Below, in pieces: positions 7,742-15,914 of a DNA stretch of 25,678 bases. The notes beneath the pieces were generated by a model. It was not told the DNA's origin and searched no databases. It worked only from the letters and a program-made list of their open reading frames with translations. Origin of the DNA: Flavobacteriaceae bacterium (GTDB lineage: Bacteria; Bacteroidota; Bacteroidia; Flavobacteriales; Weeksellaceae); contig JAITOO010000053.1 in the NCBI GenBank assembly GCA_031289875.1, forward strand, positions 1-25,678, written 5' to 3'. Position 1 is the first letter of the stretch. Each line of letters starts with the position of its first letter. A program made the position numbers and the translations under genes.

Positions 7742-7881
7742 AATTTTTCAAAATTTAACTTTATGTCAAATTCCTAAAAATTAACTTTTATTTCCAGCTC
7801 AAATAGAATGATTCGTAATTAATAAGCCTGTATATTGGTTTTTTAGTAAAAAAATAATAAAGATTAAAATTTTTTATAATT
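7742..7881. other. AT-rich spacer with no gene seen
   Basis: First part of the 346-nt stretch between the ABC ATPase gene and leuA. It contains a weak AT-only hairpin directly behind the ABC gene (AAATTTT at 7741-7747, AAAATTT at 7750-7756) that might contribute to termination, and no open frame or other signal I can support. The rest of the gap holds the leu promoter, leader peptide and attenuator. Confidence 0.5.
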
Positions 7882-7916
7882 TTTGTTGTTGGTTTATGAT
7901 AATTTTTATAATTTAG
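7882..7916 (+). promoter_or_regulatory. Candidate promoter of the leu/cim cluster leader
   Basis: TAATTTAG (7909-7916) differs from TAnnTTTG at one position. Upstream, TTG triplets at 7883-7885, 7886-7888 and 7889-7891 lie 23, 20 and 17 nt away. Transcription would start near 7920-7925, about 15-20 nt before the leader-peptide ATG at 7940. Confidence 0.45.
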
Positions 7917-7939
7917 CCGTCAGAAAAAAAACAAAATTC

Positions 7940-8002
7940 ATGACATTGTCTAACCTTATTAGCCGCATTATTTTGATTCTGGATAAATTTCGGAGTGAGT
8001 AA
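7940..8002 (+). CDS. Leu/Ile-rich leader peptide of the leucine operon attenuator
   Basis: A 20-codon ORF, MTLSNLISRIILILDKFRSE, ends in TAA at 8000-8002. It holds four Leu and four Ile codons, five of them in the run I-I-L-I-L (codons 10-14). It sits between a candidate promoter and a terminator hairpin, 85 nt upstream of leuA. The known logic of peptide-leader attenuation (his, trp, leu, ilv leaders) fits: when charged Leu or Ile tRNA is scarce the ribosome stalls in codons 10-14, which changes RNA folding downstream and lets transcription continue. The role is inferred from composition and position. Confidence 0.85.
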   Translation: MTLSNLISRIILILDKFRSE

Positions 8003-8052
8003 TGCTGTTATTAAGTTAAAAATTACGCAAGCCTTTCTCACTCAAACGGAAA
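7988..8052 (+). promoter_or_regulatory. Candidate antiterminator pairing in the leu leader
   Basis: GAGTGAG (7993-7999), the last codons of the leader peptide, is complementary to CTCACTC (8037-8043) in the terminator loop. The flanking TTTC (7988-7991) can pair with GAAA (8049-8052), which belongs to the 3' arm of the terminator. A ribosome at the stop codon would cover 7993-7999 and favour the terminator; one stalled at the Ile/Leu run would leave it free. Most of the seven-base pairing is with the loop rather than the stem, so exclusivity is partial on paper. Confidence 0.55.
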
Positions 8053-8063
8053 GGCTTGTTTTT
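8028..8063 (+). terminator. Attenuator terminator upstream of leuA
   Basis: CAAGCCTTTC (8028-8037) and GAAAGGCTTG (8049-8058) form a perfect 10-bp stem with an 11-nt loop, followed by five T (8059-8063). It lies after the leader-peptide stop and 24 nt before the leuA ATG, so it cannot terminate any full gene upstream and must act on the leader transcript. Confidence 0.88.
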
Positions 8064-8087
8064 ATGTAGAAAAAGAAAAAAAAGCAA

Positions 8088-9578
8088 ATGGATAAACTAT
8101 TTATTTTCGACACAACTTTACGGGACGGGGAGCAGGTTCCGGGGTGTCAGTTGAATACGATTGAAAAAATTGAAATTGCCAAAGCGCTGGAAGAACTCGG
8201 TGTGGACGTTATCGAAGCGGGCTTTCCCGTTTCCAGTCCGGGAGACTTCAATTCGGTGGTGGAAATCTCCAAAGCGGTTACCTGGCCTACTATTTGCGCC
8301 CTGACCCGCGCTGTAGAAAAGGACATCGAAGTGGCTGCCGAAGCTTTGAAATACGCCAAGAAAAAGCGTATCCATACAGGAATCGGCACGTCTGATTATC
8401 ACATCAAATACAAGTTCAATTCCACACAGGAAGAGGTCTTGCAGAGAGCTATCGCTGCGACGGCTTATGCCAAAAAATTCGTGGAGGACGTAGAATTTTA
8501 CGCCGAAGATGCGGGTCGTACGGATAACGAATATTTAGCAAAAGTTGTTCAGGCTGTGATAAATGCAGGAGCTACGGTGGTCAATATCCCCGACACTACG
8601 GGTTATTGCCTGCCTACCGAATATGGCGCAAAAATCAAGTATCTTGTTGATAATGTGGATTTAAAAGGAGCAATTCTCTCCACTCACTGTCATCAGGATT
8701 TGGGAATGGCAACTGCCAACTCCATTATGGGCGTGCTGAATGGCGCTCGGCAGGTGGAAGTAACCATCAATGGAGTAGGAGAGCGCGCAGGAAACACCTC
8801 TCTGGAAGAGGTAGTTATGGCAATCAAAAGCCACAAGGAACTGCAAATAGAAACCAACATCAATACCAAGAAAATTTATCCGCTCAGCCGCAAGGTTTCC
8901 AGTTTGATGAACATGCCTGTCCAGCCCAATAAAGCAATTGTCGGGCGCAATGCTTTTGCCCATTCTTCAGGAATACACCAAGATGGCGTGCTTAAAAATC
9001 TTTCTACTTACGAAATCATTGACCCTAAGGAAGTTGGAATTGACGACAATGCGATTGTCCTCACTGCCCGAAGTGGACGTCATGCGTTGAAAAACCGTTT
9101 AGGATTGCTGGGAATCGAGGTTGAGGGCGAAAAACTGACCGAACTCTACGAAAAATTTTTGGAATTAGCAGATCATAAAAAAGACATCAACGACGACGAT
9201 TTACTGATACTTGCAGGGAAAGAAGGCAATGCTTCCAACCGTATAAAATTGGACTATCTTCAAGTAACTTCCGGAAAAGGAGTTCGTTGTACTGCGGTGG
9301 TAGCTTTGGACATTGCAGGAGAGAAATTTACGGCTACTTCCTTCGGAAACGGTCCTGTGGATGCAGCTATCCGTGCGGTGAAAGAAATAATTAAAAGGCA
9401 GATAACCATTCAGGAGTTTCTAATTCAAGCCATCAATAAAGGAAGCGACGATTTTGGAAAAGTTCACATGCAGGTAGAATTTAACGGGATTAATTATTAC
9501 GGATTCTCCGCTAATACAGACATTATTTCCGCTTCCGTAGAGGCTTTCATCAATGCGATGAATAAAATTCCCGTTTAA
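8088..9578 (+). CDS. leuA: 2-isopropylmalate synthase
   Basis: First committed step of leucine synthesis: acetyl-CoA plus 2-oxoisovalerate to 2-isopropylmalate. The 496-aa protein starts with the DRE-TIM barrel motif [12 protein letters not shown] (residues 8-19), has the metal-binding [10 protein letters not shown] and the conserved [10 protein letters not shown] stretch, HSSGIHQDG of the linker, and a C-terminal regulatory (LeuA dimer) domain from about residue 370 where leucine usually binds. It is first in the cluster, behind the Leu/Ile attenuator, and 31 nt ahead of leuC. The VPG after DGEQ is as in true LeuA, unlike the second paralogue in the cluster, which fits citramalate synthase. 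Confidence 0.94.
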   Translation: MDKLFIFDTTLRDGEQVPGCQLNTIEKIEIAKALEELGVDVIEAGFPVSSPGDFNSVVEISKAVTWPTICALTRAVEKDIEVAAEALKYAKKKRIHTGIGTSDYHIKYKFNSTQEEVLQRAIAATAYAKKFVEDVEFYAEDAGRTDNEYLAKVVQAVINAGATVVNIPDTTGYCLPTEYGAKIKYLVDNVDLKGAILSTHCHQDLGMATANSIMGVLNGARQVEVTINGVGERAGNTSLEEVVMAIKSHKELQIETNINTKKIYPLSRKVSSLMNMPVQPNKAIVGRNAFAHSSGIHQDGVLKNLSTYEIIDPKEVGIDDNAIVLTARSGRHALKNRLGLLGIEVEGEKLTELYEKFLELADHKKDINDDDLLILAGKEGNASNRIKLDYLQVTSGKGVRCTAVVALDIAGEKFTATSFGNGPVDAAIRAVKEIIKRQITIQEFLIQAINKGSDDFGKVHMQVEFNGINYYGFSANTDIISASVEAFINAMNKIPV

Positions 9579-9609
9579 TTAATTGATTAATAAGAGATTA
9601 AAAAACAAA

Positions 9610-11004
9610 ATGAAAAAAACATTATTTGACAAAATCTGGGACGCTCACGTAGTAAGCGCTATCAAAGACGGTCCCACGCAGTTGTACATCGACAGGCAGT
9701 TTTGCCATGAAGTAACCAGTCCGCAGGCATTCAGCGGGTTGAGGGAACGAGGATTACAAGTTTTCAGACCTAAACAGATTACCTTGACCGCCGACCATAA
9801 CACGCCGACCTGCAACCAAGACCAACCCGTAAAAGACCCGATTTCCAAAAATCAATTGGATACACTTTCTAAAAACGCAAACGACTTTCACTTAACTCTT
9901 TACGGATTGGGAAGCGAACGAAACGGCGTAGTTCACATCATCGGTCCGGAAAACGGCTACACCCAGCCCGGAATGACGATTGTCTGCGGAGACAGCCATA
10001 CTTCTACGCACGGAGCTTTTGGTGCGGTAGCTTTCGGAATAGGAACCAGCGAGGTGGAAATGGCGCTTGCTACACAGTGCATTCTTCAAACCAAACCGAA
10101 GACGATGAGAATCACCTTCAACGGCAGGCTGCACGAGGGCGTTACTTCCAAAGACATCGCTTTGTACATGATTTCCCAACTCACAACAGGCGGAGCGACA
10201 GGCTATTTTGTGGAATATGCCGGCGAGGCAATCCGCAGTTTGACAATGGAGCAGCGCATGACCCTCTGCAATTTGAGTATTGAAATGGGGGCGCGCGGAG
10301 GTCTCATCGCCCCTGATGAAATGACTTTCAACTATTTGAAAGGCAGAGATTTCTCTCCGAAAGGCGAAAAATGGAACGAAGCGGTAGAATATTGGCAAAC
10401 GCTGAAAACCGATGAAGATGCTGTTTTCGACAAAGAATATGAATTTAACGCCGCCGACATTCAGCCGATGATTACTTATGGAACGAATCCCGGAATGGGA
10501 ATGTTTGTGAACGGTACTATTCCGACTTTGGAAAATATGGACGAAACAGGTCAGATTTCTTTCAAAAAATCATTGGATTATATGGGTTTTAAACCCGGGG
10601 AAAAATTAGAGGGAAAACTGATAGACTATGTTTTTTTGGGAAGTTGCACTAATGGACGGATAGAAGATTTCAGACTTTTCGCCAATTTTGTGAAAGGAAA
10701 GAGGAAAGCCGATAACGTGGTGGCTTGGTTAGTGCCGGGAAGCCGAAAGGTGGAACAGCAAATAAAGGACGAAGGTATTTACCAGATTTTGACCGAAGCA
10801 GGTTTTGAAATTCGACAGCCGGGCTGTTCGGCGTGTCTGGCGATGAATGATGACAAAGTGCCTTCGGGAAAATACGCCGTTTCTACTTCCAATCGAAATT
10901 TTGAAGGAAGGCAGGGACCCGGCGCACGTACAATTCTGGCAGGACCGTTAGTAGCTGCTGCTGCTGCCGTTACGGGAAAAATCACCGACCCAAGAACTAT
11001 TTAA
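9610..11004 (+). CDS. leuC: 3-isopropylmalate dehydratase large subunit
   Basis: Aconitase-family large subunit that with LeuD isomerises 2- to 3-isopropylmalate; the same enzyme handles citramalate. The 464-aa length agrees with E. coli LeuC (466). The 4Fe-4S ligands are C346 (LGSCTNGR) and C406/C409 ([10 protein letters not shown]); the substrate-side motif [14 protein letters not shown] is at 126-139. An in-frame ATG nine codons upstream (9583) exists, but the family begins with [10 protein letters not shown], so 9610 is chosen. leuD is separated from it by 247 nt holding a broken gene, unusual for a leuC-leuD pair. Confidence 0.95.
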   Translation: MKKTLFDKIWDAHVVSAIKDGPTQLYIDRQFCHEVTSPQAFSGLRERGLQVFRPKQITLTADHNTPTCNQDQPVKDPISKNQLDTLSKNANDFHLTLYGLGSERNGVVHIIGPENGYTQPGMTIVCGDSHTSTHGAFGAVAFGIGTSEVEMALATQCILQTKPKTMRITFNGRLHEGVTSKDIALYMISQLTTGGATGYFVEYAGEAIRSLTMEQRMTLCNLSIEMGARGGLIAPDEMTFNYLKGRDFSPKGEKWNEAVEYWQTLKTDEDAVFDKEYEFNAADIQPMITYGTNPGMGMFVNGTIPTLENMDETGQISFKKSLDYMGFKPGEKLEGKLIDYVFLGSCTNGRIEDFRLFANFVKGKRKADNVVAWLVPGSRKVEQQIKDEGIYQILTEAGFEIRQPGCSACLAMNDDKVPSGKYAVSTSNRNFEGRQGPGARTILAGPLVAAAAAVTGKITDPRTI

Positions 11005-11038
11005 ATTGAAAATCAGCAAATTCGAAAACAGGTAAATT

Positions 11039-11242
11039 ATGAGAGAAACAGGAAATACCGTTGTAGATTTGTCGTTCAAGGTTGCTTTGGATATTGTTGT
11101 TTTCACACATCAGTTGGAAAATGAGAAAAAATTTGTCGTTGCCAATCAATTATTAAAAAGCAGAACGTCAATCGGAGCAAACATCTGAGAGGGTCAAAAC
11201 GCAGAAAGTAAAATCAAAATAAATTTCAGATTCACTAATTAA
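11039..11242 (+). pseudogene. Broken four-helix-bundle (23S rRNA intervening-sequence protein family) gene
   Basis: From the ATG at 11039 the frame encodes MRETGNTVVDLSFKVALDIV and continues to SRTSIGANI, then hits TGA (11186-11188) and continues in frame with EGQNAESKIK to TAA at 11240-11242. The core matches the small four-helix-bundle proteins common in Bacteroidota, whose signature is S-x-S-I-x-A-N-I-x-E-x-x-N-A-E-S-K. The TGA stands where Arg (CGA) is common, a single C-to-T change, and the usual C-terminal half (family length about 115-120 aa) is missing. It is thus a truncated remnant lying between leuC and leuD. Confidence 0.8.
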
Positions 11243-11251
11243 AAAAGAAAA

Positions 11252-11857
11252 ATGGAAAAATTTCAAACGATAACATCAACTTGTGTTCCGCTTCCGATAG
11301 AGAACGTGGACACCGACCAAATCATCCCTGCAAGATTTTTGAAAGCTACTGATAAAGAAGGCTTTGGCGATAATCTTTTCGCAGACTGGAGATATGATAA
11401 AGAAGGAAATCCAAAACAGGATTTCGTCTTGAACAACCCAACCTACAAAGGACAAATCCTCGTTGCAGGAAAGAACTTCGGGAGCGGGTCAAGCCGTGAA
11501 CACGCCGCATGGGCGATTGTAGGATACGGCTTCCGAGCAGTAGTTTCGAGCTATTTCGCCGATATCTTCAAGAATAATTCGCTGAACAACGGTCTGTTGC
11601 CCGTCGTCGTCAGTCCTGAATTTTTGTCGGAGCTGTTTGAGTCTGTTTTCGGAAATCCTGAAAATACGGTTACGATTAATTTGGAAAAGCAAACGATAAC
11701 CAACGATGCCTCAGGCAATTCCGAACAATTTGAAATCAATACTTACAAAAAAGAATGTCTGCTCAAAGGATTGGACGACATTGACTATCTGCTGGCAAAC
11801 AAATCTAAAATTGAGGAATACGAAAAACGTTCAAAATTCCTGAATTTACAGGATTAA
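11252..11857 (+). CDS. leuD: 3-isopropylmalate dehydratase small subunit
   Basis: Swivel-domain partner of LeuC, 201 aa, the same length as E. coli LeuD. Recognised by NVDTDQIIPARFLK (about 19-32), the substrate-loop motif GKNFGSGSSREHAAWAI (about 73-89) and the C-terminal FLLxG-like GLDDIDYLL. It should act on 2-isopropylmalate and on citramalate. It starts 9 nt after the last stop of the broken four-helix-bundle frame, and its own stop lies 10 nt before the outer-membrane barrel gene, so the two are surely co-transcribed. Confidence 0.95.
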   Translation: MEKFQTITSTCVPLPIENVDTDQIIPARFLKATDKEGFGDNLFADWRYDKEGNPKQDFVLNNPTYKGQILVAGKNFGSGSSREHAAWAIVGYGFRAVVSSYFADIFKNNSLNNGLLPVVVSPEFLSELFESVFGNPENTVTINLEKQTITNDASGNSEQFEINTYKKECLLKGLDDIDYLLANKSKIEEYEKRSKFLNLQD

Positions 11858-11867
11858 AACATTTGTA

Positions 11868-14117
11868 ATGAACAGGAACAGTAAATTAATGATTTTGCTT
11901 GCGCTGTCTTGTGGCAGTTTCTGTTTCTCGCAGACTGATTCTGTAAATACAGGAAAAACTGTAAAGGAAAAAGCGCTGGACGAGGTAACCGTTACAGGAA
12001 TACGGAAAGAATTTATCAAGGCAGAAGCAGACAAAGTTATTTTTACAGTTAAAAACAACGACATTTTGGAAGGCGGCTCGCTCTACGATGCCGTCAAAAA
12101 ACTTCCGGGCGTAATTGCCAACCCTATGGGAGGAATAACTATAAATGGAAGAAACGCAGCGATTTATATCGACGGCATTCCTTCAACGTTAAGCGGTCAA
12201 GACCTTTTGAACTATTTGGAAAGCCTGCCCGCAAACGTTGTTGAGCGGATAGAGGTAATCTCCACTCCGGGAGCATCTTACGAAGCCAATACGGGCGGCG
12301 GAATCATCAATATCATCACAAAGGGAAATGCGCTGAACGGCGTGAACGGCACGCTGAACTTTCATTACGGTTTTAACAGAAACCAAAAATATTCGCCGTC
12401 GTTGCTGCTCAACGGCAGGCTGAAAAATATGAGCTGGCAGATGCAGACGGGGTACAATTATCACGAAAAAGACAAAAATTCAGGAACTTCCGTATTTTTC
12501 ACCTCGTTTACTCCCGAAGTATTGTTAAATTCGGACAGTAAAACGCATGAATTTGACCGAAATTTCTATTTCCGACCCTCTTTTGGCTTGAAATTGTCGG
12601 AAAAATCTCGGATTTTGTTCAATTATAACATGAATCTGGCTCATGACAATCAATTTTCTGACGGCGAAGTGGGCAGCCAAAATTATGCGCCCGAGGTGTC
12701 TTTGCTGAGCAGTTCAAAGCTGAGGAATAAAAACAATAATCATGAATTTATTTTAAAGTCTCAAAATCAGTTGGATACATTGGGAAGAACCTTGGACGTT
12801 ACGGCTTATTACAATATTTATAATAAGAGTCAGTTTGTCAGGTCAATACAAAGTCAAAACAAAGATAACAATTACAATATCAATAATTTGGATTTGGATT
12901 TTTCCAATTTCTTTTTGAAATACGATTTGAGTATTCCGTTTAAGAAAGTTAATTTGACTTTTAATACAGGCGCAAAATACAGTTATCTAAGTTCCAATAG
13001 TTTAGGGGAATACAATCTCAACAGCAGCGACGCTTCCATTTTGGAAAATCCTGTTTACATTAACGATTTGAATTTCAATTACGAAGAAAACAATTTGGCG
13101 GTTTATGCCGAGGTTCGGAAGAAATTAAAAAAATGGAGTTTGGTGGCGGGATTGCGTTGGGAATATTTGGACAGTAAAAGTTATGTCCCTGAGTATGAAA
13201 TCAGTACGAATAATAATATCAACAATTTGTTTCCAACATTCAATGTGATGTACGAACTCAACAAAATGGTTAGCCTGACGACCTCGTATTCCCGTAAGAT
13301 TTCGATGCCTCCTTATAGCAATCTTGACCCGAATTACAATGGATTTTTTAATCAATATTCAGTAAATACAGGAAATCCTTACTTAGAACCTAATTTTTAT
13401 GATAATTACGACATTAGACTGACGGCGTTTAATTATCTTCATCTCGGAGCGCAATATTCTTATTCTAAGGATATTAATCTGTTGGCTTACGAAAATTCCG
13501 GCAGTTCGCTGGTTACGGCACAGACGTATCAAACTTTTCATGGAGTGAAAAATCTCACGCTTTATGCAGGGTTGCCTATTCCTTTCGGTCTGATAACCAA
13601 AGGAAAAGAGTTTTTTAAACAAAATTTAGACCCTGACAAAATGAGTTTTGTTTATCTGTTTGGGGCATATGCCAAGTATAAAATATCTGATTATGAGTAT
13701 TTTGCAGGCAACAGTCCGATTGGTTTTTTTGGAGGAATGGCGCAGATTGTTCTGCCGTATGATATGAAATTGTCGGCGACCTATTTCCACATCACCAAAG
13801 GAACTTTTCAGGTTTATCAGGTGCGGAAACCGATTCAGAGACTTGACTTGAATTTGAGTCGAAATTTTTTCAACAAAAATTTAAAAATCATGCTTTCCGT
13901 TGATGATATTTTCAATCAAAATGCACAAAAAATGAACATTCCCGCCCCTGATTTCCATACATTTCTGTACAGTAAATCAGATTCGAGGACGTATTGGATT
14001 AAGTTTACCTATAATTTTGGCAAAAACAGAAATCAGCAAAAGGAAAACACTCAAATTGAGGTCGATAAAAAAGAAATCGAAGGAGGCAACAGCTTGACTC
14101 CGAATGTGAAACAATAA
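11868..14117 (+). CDS. Outer-membrane plug-and-barrel protein (TonB-receptor-like, OMP_b-brl_3 type)
   Basis: A 749-aa protein with an N-terminal signal peptide (hydrophobic core about residues 7-20, likely cleavage after CFSQ-like FCFS), then a plug domain with LYDAVKKLPGV, AAIYIDGIPSTLSG, VERIEVISTPGASYEAN and GGGIINIITKG (about 75-160), followed by a long beta-barrel rich in alternating aromatic strands. This is the TonB-dependent-receptor-like outer-membrane family common in Bacteroidota; it lacks the N-terminal carboxypeptidase-regulatory-like domain of many relatives and no partner SusD gene is near. It sits inside the leu cluster between leuD (10 nt) and cimA (62 nt). The ligand is unknown; import of amino acids, peptides or a metal is conceivable. 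Confidence 0.85.
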   Translation: MNRNSKLMILLALSCGSFCFSQTDSVNTGKTVKEKALDEVTVTGIRKEFIKAEADKVIFTVKNNDILEGGSLYDAVKKLPGVIANPMGGITINGRNAAIYIDGIPSTLSGQDLLNYLESLPANVVERIEVISTPGASYEANTGGGIINIITKGNALNGVNGTLNFHYGFNRNQKYSPSLLLNGRLKNMSWQMQTGYNYHEKDKNSGTSVFFTSFTPEVLLNSDSKTHEFDRNFYFRPSFGLKLSEKSRILFNYNMNLAHDNQFSDGEVGSQNYAPEVSLLSSSKLRNKNNNHEFILKSQNQLDTLGRTLDVTAYYNIYNKSQFVRSIQSQNKDNNYNINNLDLDFSNFFLKYDLSIPFKKVNLTFNTGAKYSYLSSNSLGEYNLNSSDASILENPVYINDLNFNYEENNLAVYAEVRKKLKKWSLVAGLRWEYLDSKSYVPEYEISTNNNINNLFPTFNVMYELNKMVSLTTSYSRKISMPPYSNLDPNYNGFFNQYSVNTGNPYLEPNFYDNYDIRLTAFNYLHLGAQYSYSKDINLLAYENSGSSLVTAQTYQTFHGVKNLTLYAGLPIPFGLITKGKEFFKQNLDPDKMSFVYLFGAYAKYKISDYEYFAGNSPIGFFGGMAQIVLPYDMKLSATYFHITKGTFQVYQVRKPIQRLDLNLSRNFFNKNLKIMLSVDDIFNQNAQKMNIPAPDFHTFLYSKSDSRTYWIKFTYNFGKNRNQQKENTQIEVDKKEIEGGNSLTPNVKQ

Positions 14118-14179
14118 TTATATAAAGTCTGATAATTATAAAAGTGGAATAAGAATAACTATTTGAAAATAAAAGAAAT

Positions 14180-15688
14180 ATGATAGAAATAATGGATACC
14201 ACCCTCCGCGACGGCGAACAGACTTCGGGCGTTTCCTTTTCTTTGCAAGAAAAATTGAGCATTACTCGCCTGCTGCTTGATATGGGAGTAAACCGAATAG
14301 AAATCGCTTCGGCAAAGGTGTCCGAAGGCGAATTTCAAACCGTCAAAAAAATAACCCATTGGGCAAAAGAAGCAGGACAGTTGGACAAAATCGAAATTTT
14401 GGGTTTTGTAGATAACGGTGTTTCGTTGAATTGGATTCAATCCGCAGGCTGTTATACGATTAATCTCCTGACCAAAGGTTCGTACAAGCACGTAACCGAG
14501 CAGTTGCGCAAAACACCCGAACAGCATTTGGCTGACATTAAAAGAGATGTGCAATTAGCTCATTCTATGGGAATTACGGTAAATATGTATTTGGAAGACT
14601 GGTCAAACGGAATGCTTCATTCTCTTGATTATGTGTTGTTTATGCTCGACGGTTTGCAGAACGAGCCAATCAAACGCTTCATGCTTCCCGACACGTTGGG
14701 AATCTTGAATCCGAACAATACCTACGAATTTTGCAGAAAAATTTTAGAAAGATACCCCGACAAACACTTTGATTTTCACGCACATAACGACTACGATTTG
14801 GCGGTGGCAAACGTAATGGCAGCTGTTGAGGCAGGCGTTCACGGTATTCACATAACCATGAACGGTTTGGGCGAACGTGCCGGAAATGCACCGCTTCCGA
14901 GCGTGATTGCTGTCCTGCACGATCAACTCAAAATCAAAACTTCCATCAAGGAAGTGATGATGAACAAGGTGAGCCGAGTAGTGGAAACCTATTCGGGACA
15001 GAATATTTCTTCCAATCAGCCGATTGTCGGAGAAAATGTTTTCACGCAGACGGCAGGAATCCATGCCGACGGAGATAACAAAAACAATCTGTATTACAAC
15101 GATTTACACCCCGACCGTTTCGGGCGCGTGCGGGAGTATGCGATGGGGAAACTGTCGGGCAAAGCCAACATCAAAAAAAATATTGCAGCGCTGGGTATTG
15201 AACTTGATGATGCTGATATGATTAAGGTTACCAACCGCGTCATCGAACTTGGAGACCGAAAGGAAATCATCACGCAGGAAGATTTGCCTTTTATCATCTC
15301 TGATGTGCTGAATACCAATGAGAACGAGAAAAAAGTAAAGATTCTTTCCTATACTCTGGTTTTGAGCAAAGGGTTGCATCCTGTGGCGACCATTCAGATG
15401 GAAGTGGACGATAAACGGTACGAGCAGACAGCTTCCGGCGACGGGCAATATGATGCGCTGGCGCAAGCTCTGGTTACAGTTTACGGTAAATTGGACAGAC
15501 CGCTTCCTGTTTTGACGAATTACAAGGTCATCATTCCGCCCGGCGGACAGACCAATGCTTTGGTTCAGACTGTGATTTCTTGGGATTTCAATGGAAACCT
15601 TTTCAAAACCAGAGGCTTGGACGCAGACCAAACCGCTGCCGCCATTCAGGCAACGGAAAAAATGCTGAATATTATTGAGGGTATGTGA
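14180..15688 (+). CDS. cimA: Citramalate synthase (Leptospira-type LeuA paralogue)
   Basis: Second DRE-TIM acyltransferase of the cluster, 502 aa with C-terminal regulatory domain. Motifs: [15 protein letters not shown] (7-21), EILGFVD, NLLTKGS, YLEDWSNG, HAHNDYDLA, MNGLGERAGN and FTQTAGIHADGD. The stretches closely match, from memory, the citramalate synthase of Leptospira interrogans. The residues known there to form the hydrophobic pyruvate pocket (Leu81, Leu104, Tyr144) correspond to L74, L97 and Y137 here. It would condense pyruvate and acetyl-CoA to citramalate, opening a threonine-independent route to 2-oxobutyrate and isoleucine through LeuCD and LeuB. Automatic annotation would likely give only 'alpha-isopropylmalate synthase regulatory domain protein'. 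Confidence 0.82.
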   Translation: MIEIMDTTLRDGEQTSGVSFSLQEKLSITRLLLDMGVNRIEIASAKVSEGEFQTVKKITHWAKEAGQLDKIEILGFVDNGVSLNWIQSAGCYTINLLTKGSYKHVTEQLRKTPEQHLADIKRDVQLAHSMGITVNMYLEDWSNGMLHSLDYVLFMLDGLQNEPIKRFMLPDTLGILNPNNTYEFCRKILERYPDKHFDFHAHNDYDLAVANVMAAVEAGVHGIHITMNGLGERAGNAPLPSVIAVLHDQLKIKTSIKEVMMNKVSRVVETYSGQNISSNQPIVGENVFTQTAGIHADGDNKNNLYYNDLHPDRFGRVREYAMGKLSGKANIKKNIAALGIELDDADMIKVTNRVIELGDRKEIITQEDLPFIISDVLNTNENEKKVKILSYTLVLSKGLHPVATIQMEVDDKRYEQTASGDGQYDALAQALVTVYGKLDRPLPVLTNYKVIIPPGGQTNALVQTVISWDFNGNLFKTRGLDADQTAAAIQATEKMLNIIEGM

Positions 15689-15743
15689 TTTTTTGGCTTA
15701 TTGTCCGCTAAAAGCAAAAAATAGATATGATTTAACATTTACA

Positions 15744-15758
15744 GTCTGATAATCAGAC
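15744..15758. repeat. Small hairpin upstream of leuB
   Basis: GTCTGA and TCAGAC pair perfectly around a TAA loop. There is no T-tract, so termination is unlikely. It lies in the 226-nt gap between cimA and leuB, where no ORF was found; it might be a protein-binding palindrome or an mRNA end structure. Confidence 0.35.
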
Positions 15759-15864
15759 ATAATAATTACTGTTTTCAAAAATAAGCCCTTTCATTTCGGG
15801 AAGAGCGAATTATTTAAATGAGAAAGAATATTTTTCCAAAATTGGCAGAAAACCTTATTTGAAC

Positions 15865-15895
15865 TTGAAGATGTCTGAAATAATCATTTAATTTG
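15865..15895 (+). promoter_or_regulatory. Possible internal promoter for leuB
   Basis: TTG (15865-15867), 20 nt, TTAATTTG (15888-15895): one mismatch from the Bacteroidota consensus, 19 nt before the ATG at 15915. The long 226-nt gap to cimA makes an internal promoter plausible. Confidence 0.4.
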
Positions 15896-15914
15896 CAAAA
15901 AAATAAAATAAAAT

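Noticed and set aside
7742..8087. T-box or riboswitch upstream of leuA
   Set aside because: No T-box core or known riboswitch pattern is visible; the short Leu/Ile ORF and terminator explain the region better.
11186..11188. TGA read as a recoded codon rather than a stop
   Set aside because: Other genes (for example the small ORF before purN) use TGA as a normal stop, and the frame is also truncated afterwards, so decay is the simpler reading.
15104..15631. 175-codon minus-strand frame inside cimA
   Set aside because: Shadow of a well-supported gene, no recognisable domain.
14126..15753. 11-base direct repeat AGTCTGATAAT upstream of cimA (14126-14136) and leuB (15743-15753), considered as a shared operator
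   Set aside because: In 25 kb many 11-base repeats are expected by chance, the two copies lie at different distances from their genes, and no third copy was seen in the leader.
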